Assembly: GCA_036501345.1 (NCBI GenBank)
Contig: DASYAN010000590.1
Location: forward strand, 1-28,845
Origin: DASYAN01 sp036501345
GTDB taxonomy: Bacteria > Chloroflexota > Ktedonobacteria > Ktedonobacterales > Ktedonobacteraceae
Length of the DNA stretch: 28,845 bases
Direction of reading: 5' to 3'
Part shown: in pieces, positions 14,962 to 23,000 of the stretch
Layout: every line of letters begins with the position of its first letter
How positions within the stretch are numbered: the stretch's first letter is position 1
The notes under the pieces: generated by a model
Seen by the model: the letters and a program-made list of their open reading frames with translations, nothing else
Told to the model about the DNA's origin: nothing
Database searches by the model: none
Position numbers and translations under genes: made by a program

Positions 14962-17165
14962 TGGCAACTATTATTCCCATAGGCCAGCCACAAAATGAGG
15001 CCGAACGTGAGGCAATACGTTATCTTCGCAGCCACTTGCCTCAAACATTCACGATTATCCACAACTTTGAACTTTCTCATGGAGGCGAGTATCATGAGAT
15101 CGACCTGATTGTGCTTGCTCCCCACTGTGTTTACGTGGTTGATGTGAAAGGAGTACATGGCAATGTTATCGTTCAGGGTCCACGCTGGTATCCAGAGGGA
15201 CGAGGACCTTATCTTTCTCCACTAGCGAAAGCACGTATGGTCGCCAGGAAATTACATGGCTTTCTTCTCGACTCCTACAAAACTAATCCAGCAACTAAAG
15301 GGATTTATGTTCACCAGACGGTCTTATTCCCTTTCAGAGACGCTAATATTATAGATCCTGCAGGCAACGAGCAGAATGATATTGTTCATCTTAACAAAAG
15401 CCTTGTTTACTTCCAGAACAAAAGTGTTGTTCTTCAGAGTCGTTCAACAAATATCGGCCCTCTGCATCATCTTATCATTGCAGCCATACAAGGAAAGGCA
15501 CACCCCCAGACGCAACACTTTGGTAAATGGCGCATAGAGGAGCGGCTGGGTGGCAATGAGCACTATACCGAGTATCGCGCTCATCACCTCTTTATGGGAA
15601 AGGGACAAACGGCTCGTCTTCGAGTTTACCGCGCAGATCCTTATCAGGACCCAGAGACACGTCAGCGTGAGCAGAAAGTGATCAGCAATGCCTATCGTGT
15701 CATTGGCAATGCTCCTGGGCATCCCAACATTCTTACAGTGAAAGATTTTTTTGATAACGAAGATAGCTCTTACTTTGTGCTTGTGACTGAGGATGCCAAA
15801 GGAAACAGCTTGCGTCAGTATATCAGCAATTCTTCACTCTCGCTCACTTTTGATCAGAAATTACGTGTTATACGAGATGTCCTAACTGCTCTCGATCATG
15901 CACATAACAATGGCATCATCCACCGCAACCTCACGCCCGATGCTATTCTGGTTGGAGAAGATAAAAGGGCTCGCCTCTCTTCTTTCGAGTATGCTCGCGC
16001 CAAGGCTCGTACTACTAGCACGATAGCTCCGTACATTGTTGAAAAAATAGATGAGCAATACCAAGCTCCAGAGAGCTACAAAGAGCCTGCGCAAGCAAGC
16101 GCCGCCTCGGATCTTTTTTCGGCTGGCCTTGTCTTTTATGAACTTTTGACCAGCGAAACTGCATTTAACAGTATGTTACAGATCTTCGATAACGGTGCGG
16201 TCTTTCTGATTAAACCGACCGAACACCGACCAGAGCTTCCTTCTGTCTTAGACGATTGGTTACAAAGGCTATGTGCATTTGAGCCACACAAGCGGTTTAC
16301 CAGCGCGACAGAAGCACTCGAAGGACTCACAAGAGCACTTACGAGCAATATAACGCCAGAGGACCAGGGAGGTCAGCCTACTCCCACGCCTACAGCACAA
16401 ATACAACCTCAGGATAAGCGCAATCTTAGCAAAAAATATGTCATCAATAACCGTTTTATAGTGGAAGAAAGATTAGGGATAGGGGCCTTCGGCGTCGCAT
16501 ACAAAGTTTTTGATACCCTTGCAGAAGCAATGCGCGTCCTCAAACTTGTTCTGAGTGATCGTATCTCAGTTACCCAGCGTCTTCAACAGGAGTATAAAAC
16601 CCTCAGCCGCCTACCCGATCACCAATATGTAGTCAAAACCTACTGGGCAGACTTCTTTCCAGATGGCACACCATTTATTGTCTTCGACTACATCGACGGT
16701 CTAAGTGTCTCAGATCTTGTAGAGTCCAAGACCCTAACATTCGAAGATGCACTAAAAATTGGTAGTCAAGTTACTGAAGGTTTAATCTACTTACATAGTC
16801 ACGGCGTTTACCATCTAGATATAAAACCCTCAAACCTTATCTGGTCCGATCAGGGAGTACGCATCATCGATTTTAATGTTTCAGTCTCCGATCAAGATGA
16901 AAACATGATTGGCGGTGGAACAAGTCGCTACATTCCCCCTGGTATGGATTACGAAACAGAACTTAGTTACATACAAAAAGTTGATCGTGACCTCTATGCC
17001 CTTGGAGTAACCCTCTATGAGTGTTTCACGGGTCAGTATCCCTTCAAAGACCCAGCACTAAGAAAGGTACCTACCGATCCTACAACAATTACAGGTAGTG
17101 AAGAACTTCATCCTGATGTTTTTGCCTTTTTGTTTAAATCCATTTCTCCTGTTTCGACCATCTGA
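14961..17165 (+). CDS. mad6: NERD-domain protein with tandem pseudokinase and kinase, C-lobe cut short
   Basis: A 734-residue protein. A NERD nuclease-like domain (about 12-130) has the PD-(D/E)XK residues D48, D61 and K63 (EIDLIVL, VVDVKG). The first kinase-like domain (about 185-460) has HRN (321-323) where HRD belongs and no DFG, so it is probably a pseudokinase. The second (about 490-734) has a glycine loop from G506, VLK (K528), HLDIKPSN (from 618) and DFN (637). It ends KSISPVSTI, before the last C-lobe helices. PglW of BREX shares NERD plus kinase, but no other BREX gene is here. Related MADS kinases are, as I recall, longer. Translation is coupled to the HsdS gene. Confidence 0.85.
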   Translation: MATIIPIGQPQNEAEREAIRYLRSHLPQTFTIIHNFELSHGGEYHEIDLIVLAPHCVYVVDVKGVHGNVIVQGPRWYPEGRGPYLSPLAKARMVARKLHGFLLDSYKTNPATKGIYVHQTVLFPFRDANIIDPAGNEQNDIVHLNKSLVYFQNKSVVLQSRSTNIGPLHHLIIAAIQGKAHPQTQHFGKWRIEERLGGNEHYTEYRAHHLFMGKGQTARLRVYRADPYQDPETRQREQKVISNAYRVIGNAPGHPNILTVKDFFDNEDSSYFVLVTEDAKGNSLRQYISNSSLSLTFDQKLRVIRDVLTALDHAHNNGIIHRNLTPDAILVGEDKRARLSSFEYARAKARTTSTIAPYIVEKIDEQYQAPESYKEPAQASAASDLFSAGLVFYELLTSETAFNSMLQIFDNGAVFLIKPTEHRPELPSVLDDWLQRLCAFEPHKRFTSATEALEGLTRALTSNITPEDQGGQPTPTPTAQIQPQDKRNLSKKYVINNRFIVEERLGIGAFGVAYKVFDTLAEAMRVLKLVLSDRISVTQRLQQEYKTLSRLPDHQYVVKTYWADFFPDGTPFIVFDYIDGLSVSDLVESKTLTFEDALKIGSQVTEGLIYLHSHGVYHLDIKPSNLIWSDQGVRIIDFNVSVSDQDENMIGGGTSRYIPPGMDYETELSYIQKVDRDLYALGVTLYECFTGQYPFKDPALRKVPTDPTTITGSEELHPDVFAFLFKSISPVSTI

Positions 17166-17173
17166 TTAGAAGA

Positions 17174-18322
17174 ATGACTGAGCCGCGGTTCTGGGAAGCA
17201 TGCGAGGGCTGTGATCTTAAACAACGTTGCTACATTTACCATAATGCCCATACATTTATGGATCCTGTTACTGGTCCTAAGACCATCGAGCGCCTCAAAA
17301 CTCTCTATATAGTCACGCACCTTCGAGGCAAGTTGCATATTACATTACGAGACCTCCGCTCCGCACTGGCTTATATGCTCGTAGGAACGCTCGATTGCCA
17401 AGAGATTCATAAACTCTACAGTACAAATACGCAGATGGCTCAACAGCAAATCATGGATAGTTTTTATTTCAATTCCTGGATGGGAGGGTCACACACTTCA
17501 AACGATCGCCTACTCTCTCTTTTGAAAGAGATAGATATAGCAGAGGTAAGCAATCCTGATCTGGATCGAGATTTCGACTTCATGAATCCTCAGCAAAGGG
17601 AGTTACGACGCTTCACCTATACAGGACGCGGCAGTTATGACGCTGAGCTTCTTCATACCTTCTTTCAGCGTCTTCCGAGGGAGTACAACGAGAAAACTAG
17701 AGCCAAACATATGGAGCAACATAGAAATTATGTTGCAATGAGTCGACGCCGCTACTTTTTCGAGGGTCGCAACAAACACTGGATAGAAATGCTTCCCTAC
17801 GAACATTTCTCTTCGTTCCTCTTACTTGTAAAAGGGGAGGATCAAACCACCTCAGTACAAGTACAGGACTTACTCCAAGCCATCAACCAAGGAGAAGGGC
17901 TCATCGATCCAGTTGCTTTAGGTAATACTCTAGCATTACGGGTCAGACATGTTGAGAAAGGCACTATTCAAAGTTATCGCCTTTTTAAAGGTGACGCATT
18001 CTCCATCAGTCAACAGGAACAGCATGAGAGCATTCGCTTTATCGAGTACCTCCCACAGGCAATCTATCTCCGTTATCAGCCTGAGATGGGGAGCAATGCA
18101 GAGTTACGCATCACGCTTGATATCTATGAGATGCTCATGAGACTCAAGAGTGGATATCGCCCAAGTCCAGAAGAATTGCAGGGCTTTTATTTGAGCCTAA
18201 CAATCTTTAAAAATGTGCTCTCCTCCGCACCCTATCAAGAAGTTTTGTTGACGGAGACAGGACATACATTTTATATCGTGAGAAAATCTAATGATGGACG
18301 ACTATCAATCGAACAACGATAA
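17174..18322 (+). CDS. Unknown protein with N-terminal Cys cluster; possibly the C-terminal part of a split ATPase or kinase protein
   Basis: A 382-residue reading frame eight bases after the kinase stop, with only a weak AGAAGA before its ATG. Residues 10-19 form C-x2-C-x5-C, a possible zinc site. The stretch RLKTLYIVTHLRGKLHITLR and DLRSALAYMLVG resembles the C-terminal helical region of AAA/STAND-type ATPases, as in DptF-like proteins, yet no Walker A or B motif is present. It may be the detached C-terminus of the kinase protein, or an ATPase that lost its P-loop. The remainder is mixed alpha/beta without a family I recognise. The upstream frame is open only to 17138. Confidence 0.7.
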   Translation: MTEPRFWEACEGCDLKQRCYIYHNAHTFMDPVTGPKTIERLKTLYIVTHLRGKLHITLRDLRSALAYMLVGTLDCQEIHKLYSTNTQMAQQQIMDSFYFNSWMGGSHTSNDRLLSLLKEIDIAEVSNPDLDRDFDFMNPQQRELRRFTYTGRGSYDAELLHTFFQRLPREYNEKTRAKHMEQHRNYVAMSRRRYFFEGRNKHWIEMLPYEHFSSFLLLVKGEDQTTSVQVQDLLQAINQGEGLIDPVALGNTLALRVRHVEKGTIQSYRLFKGDAFSISQQEQHESIRFIEYLPQAIYLRYQPEMGSNAELRITLDIYEMLMRLKSGYRPSPEELQGFYLSLTIFKNVLSSAPYQEVLLTETGHTFYIVRKSNDGRLSIEQR

Positions 18323-18339
18323 GAGAAGGAGATACTATT

Positions 18340-20007
18340 GTGTCTGAGTTCCGCTTTCCACAAATTAGTTATATTGACTACAAACTCATAGAAATGGACC
18401 GAACCCTTCTTAACCTCTTTCCTCGTCTCAAACACAATGGAGTGACAGGAAGATTTAAGAAACGCTCCTTCGAATTGACTATCGATGCATTCACGCAAGA
18501 ATTTACAGATGCCAAAAATAGTGATAAATTCATCGGCTTTTCAGACCACAAAGATATCGTGCGAAAGTGGTTAGAAACAGATCTTCTTGACTTAGTATAT
18601 CGAGGAGATCCCAACAAAGAAGCTGTTGTATCGCCACGTCCCCTTCACGGGAATACCTATAAATTTAGGAATGCAGACCATGCGCGAGACTATAACACCT
18701 CAGAACATATATATTGGATGATCTATCATGCTCAGAGAGGTCAAGATGCACTCCAACAGTTGCGAAATTTTCTTTTTACAGGACTGAATGCGCAGGACGA
18801 CAAAATTGAAGCAGATCCTCGCATTGATGTTGAGACACAAGCCATTCTTCATCTTGATGCCCAAGTGAAGGAAGATCATCCGGAGTCTGCCAAAACAATA
18901 GTCTCCCCTCTTTGTCTTCTACAAGCTAACCTTTTTGCAGAAGACGTTCTGCGTCTGCTGTCATATGAAAATCATATACCTCGATCTGTACTAGTAGAGT
19001 ACCTTAAAATCCTCTTTGCATTTCACTTAGCCATCTACCACCTACGCCTTCTCAAACTGCTACCAGAACTTGTTCGACGAGGTAATAATGGCCTCAGCTG
19101 TCATCTACAGTCATGTGTGCTCAATCCCAGCACTGGAAAAACCACAACATCTGCACCTTGTCCCTATCCTATAGGGTTAGTTATCGATATGGGTGAGCCA
19201 GGCAACACACATATGCTAGATTTAGCAAGCCGTAGTGCCGACATACACTATCGCCGTATCCCCAATTTTATTCAGGCACAATTCACGGTCAAGCAACTGA
19301 ATGATTTTGCAGAGTATTTGACTCAGATCAAGAAACAACAGAAGCCGCTCAAAGGCTACTTCTCTGTTGCCGATCTTCTTCAATTTCAAAAAACTACACA
19401 CAGCAAGGATCGAGAAGGTTACTTTGCCAGTACCTTGCGTGACCTCACAAAAAAATATAAGGAAGATGAGAAATTTACTCCAGAGATTAACAATATTCTT
19501 GAGATGTACCTTTCAGACTTCGAAACATGTATCGAGATTCTTATAGCAACACGAGGTCAATTCTACCGCAATTACATTACACAATGCCTTGACTCTCTTC
19601 TGCTTAAAAATCGTGACACAGGCCTACTCCGCCAAGCACGGGGCAAAGACAGCCGTCGCTTTGTGATGGGAAGTCGCCTCCTGGAGGTGCTATTGCAAAT
19701 AGCAGTACTCGAGGTAGAAGGAATATCTTTCCGCACACGAGAAATACGTGTTGATGATCTTCTCTTGTTTCTTCGTCAACGCTACGGCCTCTACATTGAT
19801 ACATTACCGCCTAACGAGGGATTGGGGAGAACCAGTATTATCGACCAGCAAGCACTCACCCGCAATAAAGAAGCTTTCAAAATGCGTCTTCGAGAGATCG
19901 GCTTCTTTCAAGATCTCTCTGATGCCTACATTACACAAACTGTGACACCTCGCTATACCATTCATTTAGGGCGGCCAAATGGAATACATTCAGGAAGAGT
20001 AAAATGA
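18340..20007 (+). CDS. mad7: Uncharacterised MADS-type operon protein
   Basis: A 555-residue protein with a GTG start preceded by GAAGGAG at good spacing. No catalytic motif is evident. It is mostly helical, contains VIDMGEPGNTHMLDLASRSA in the middle and a C-terminal segment with a possible winged-helix character (VDDLLLFLRQRYGLYID then RNKEAFKMRLREIGFFQDLSD). A small cysteine group (residues about 253-277) occurs centrally. Position immediately before the HerA-type protein, with which it overlaps (ATGA), suggests an accessory subunit of that ATPase, like DptG next to DptH. The symbol is assigned only by order and is tentative. Confidence 0.75.
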   Translation: MSEFRFPQISYIDYKLIEMDRTLLNLFPRLKHNGVTGRFKKRSFELTIDAFTQEFTDAKNSDKFIGFSDHKDIVRKWLETDLLDLVYRGDPNKEAVVSPRPLHGNTYKFRNADHARDYNTSEHIYWMIYHAQRGQDALQQLRNFLFTGLNAQDDKIEADPRIDVETQAILHLDAQVKEDHPESAKTIVSPLCLLQANLFAEDVLRLLSYENHIPRSVLVEYLKILFAFHLAIYHLRLLKLLPELVRRGNNGLSCHLQSCVLNPSTGKTTTSAPCPYPIGLVIDMGEPGNTHMLDLASRSADIHYRRIPNFIQAQFTVKQLNDFAEYLTQIKKQQKPLKGYFSVADLLQFQKTTHSKDREGYFASTLRDLTKKYKEDEKFTPEINNILEMYLSDFETCIEILIATRGQFYRNYITQCLDSLLLKNRDTGLLRQARGKDSRRFVMGSRLLEVLLQIAVLEVEGISFRTREIRVDDLLLFLRQRYGLYIDTLPPNEGLGRTSIIDQQALTRNKEAFKMRLREIGFFQDLSDAYITQTVTPRYTIHLGRPNGIHSGRVK

Positions 20008-23000
20008 TGAATACGAACAGGGGTTTTACTGAGGTCACTGAAGAAGATATCACACAGGCACTCAAGAAGGTCCTGCTACCCCGCATGCAAGAGGCTCTTG
20101 AGGCAAGTCTCCCTGGCCATTGCATGCGTGTCACTAATCTTGATCTTAACTTGATGACAGCACTGTGCAGTGATTTGCGCCGTACGTGTCCATACAGCCA
20201 AGTATTCATTCTAAGAGATAATAAAACCATATATAATACCTCTGATCCAAATATGTATGTTACTTCGACTAAACTTGTCGAACAGAGAAATCCCCTTCTT
20301 AATGGAGAGCAGCGTCCTCCTTTACTTGTATTTATTCCCACAGATTTGCGTACTAGCGCAGAAGACTCGTTTGGAGTAGCTACCTTTGCTGATATTCCTG
20401 TCGGTGATGCATACGATAAACAACTCAAAAAGTTACATGAGCAAGAAGTTCCATCTCTTCTTCAAGGTGCAGTTCAGGAAATATTCTCTATTCTTACCCA
20501 GGAACAATGGCCATGGGCAGATGTCGTCACACAGGTACGCTACCTTCTAACAGCCACGAAGAATCAGGTTGATGGACAGACACTGGGAGCCTCACTCTAT
20601 GAACTTGGATTGATACCAGATTTTCACCTTCTCGACGATCCCTCATTGCTCACTGTAAAAATACGAAGAAATCTGGAAGCAGTTCGCATCATTACCTACT
20701 CATCAGCCTCAACGCGAGGAAGAGTTTTAGAGTTAGGTTTGACCGACAAGAGTCTGCAACATCGTCTCTTAGGTTTCTTCTCGCACGTAGGAGTCGATGA
20801 TCCTTCATCTTGGACACGACTCATTGTTCTGCAAAAAGACAATTGGGACTTCTCTTTTGATAAATGGATCTTTATCGACGACATTATTCACGATAAAATC
20901 TCTATCGAGGTTCTTCCTCTCAACATTCCTATAGCAGGTGAAGACGATCAGGATGAAAACCTTTCGGGTCTCAATGGACAAAAAGTACTCAACCCCAACA
21001 ATCAGAACAAGCTCCAAGTTACATTCAGAGTAGACCCTCTGCCATTCCAGGTTGCTAGCCTTGACTACTTTACGGTCCAGATTTTAACGCGGAATGGAGA
21101 ACCTGTAGGAAGCACCAAACGGATCAAAGCCTGGAAAAGTAAAAAACCAGATCAGATCGTCAATTTAGATAAGTTCAACAAGATAGAGTGGAATGATGGC
21201 TGGCATTTAGTACGCATTTTAGCGTGGACAAAAGAGGAATTACCAGTTCCACTTGATCATCGTTATGTACAAGGAAGCGATCCTCGCATTAGAACGAATG
21301 AAAGTGAACCTTTCTACGTTTTACAGCAGGGTGAGATTGAAGACGAAGCCCCTCGCACGCCACCTCAAGAATATAGCCTAGAACATGCCAAATTACGCCT
21401 CCAATTTAAAGCACTTTCAGAGGAGCGGCCACTAGAAGATGTCATGCCAGAAACACAACTATGGACAAAAAAGACCAATAAAACAAGCAGATCTAAACAA
21501 GCTCATCTAGAAACACTTGAAGTGAAATTTACTCACGGCGAAAGATACAGAATATATATATCTCGCTCTCTTAAAGAATTTGAACAGAAAATTCTTTCGC
21601 AACCAGAAAATCCTGCAAGCTGGATTTGGCACATCAAGACAAATATGACTTCTATAGCGGCACCATTTCTAGAACATGTAGACTGGCCTAAATCAGCTGC
21701 AATGGAGAACTTCCTAGATGCCAGAAGGAGCTATTTTGAAACAATACAAGCTCAGGTTGCTGATAAGGAGGGAATTACTCAAACAGCTGATCTGCCCTCT
21801 CTTCTTGATCCCTGTATTACATATGCAGATGCCTACCATGATCTACTAACCGACCTGCGCTATAAAATTCACCGTAATGGAGGTATAGACCAGCAAAAAG
21901 CCATACGCACTTTACGTTCAGTTCTCGCCGTCGACTCTATCCACGTCGTGCTTACAGATTTTCGTGGGTGTATTCGAGAGGCTACACTCATTGCACCAAC
22001 TCACCCGTTACGAGCACTTTGGCACATTAACTGGGCACAAGTTGCGCAATATTGGTTACATTCAACACAACAGTTACTAAAAGCCAATCTTTCTTCAGTT
22101 CAGGAAAATATTCTACGTAAATTAGTGCCACTTAACATTCCACTAACAGTTCCATGTACAGATGGACGCGTCTTTACCATGGTTGATATGCTCAATCCCT
22201 TCTGGTCACTCTATGCCCCAGCGACAGAAGAGGATACACGAGGATTGCTCAGCCAAATATGCAACATTCTTGGCCTTCCTGAACCAGCCATTGGTGGAGA
22301 AACGATTACATCTGAAGTGCTTGCAGCTCGTATGAGCAGATATATCGTGCAGCATCCCTATATCCGCACCCTCAAGATCAACACCTTCAATCCTGGCAGT
22401 GCAACCGTACTCGCCGATGCCCTTGTTCAGCTACAAAAACAAGACCCATTCTCTCAACTGAGATATGACATCCACCTTTTTGTACCAGATCCCACTGTCC
22501 CAAGAATAGGTGAGGCGCTAGAACTACTCCTCTCACCAGCATCAACAGTAAACACAGAAGCAGTGGATGCTTTCTCAATACCAGGGAATAGCCATCTCTT
22601 TCCAAAACTCAGCCTTGCTGTTCACGATACACAAAACTTCATTACCACACCGCACAAATACCGTGCACATCTTAGTGTGCTCTTTGATCTTTTCCCAGCT
22701 CAAGAGATCGGCGCAAGCCCGCCACTTCAGACATCTGACACGGCTCCCCTGTACGGATTAGTTCAAGACTTCCGTTCTGATTTTCAAGACACTCAAGAGA
22801 GAACTTTTTGGAGACGTCAGCCGCGACATGGAGAGCCACAAACACTCCCCAATCTCGAACACAGTATAAATTTACTGGCAGCTCTCTCTCATTCCCTGTC
22901 TGGAGCGATTTCCACTGTTGCTACCGGTCTACCTGCTTTTGAGCAGCGTCCAACCTTCATGATAGGACTTGATATGCAACAGCGCGAACTCATACATCAT

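Noticed and set aside
17603..17806. Minus-strand frames inside the operon genes
   Set aside because: These and similar antisense frames lack RBS and family features and lie fully within well-supported genes.
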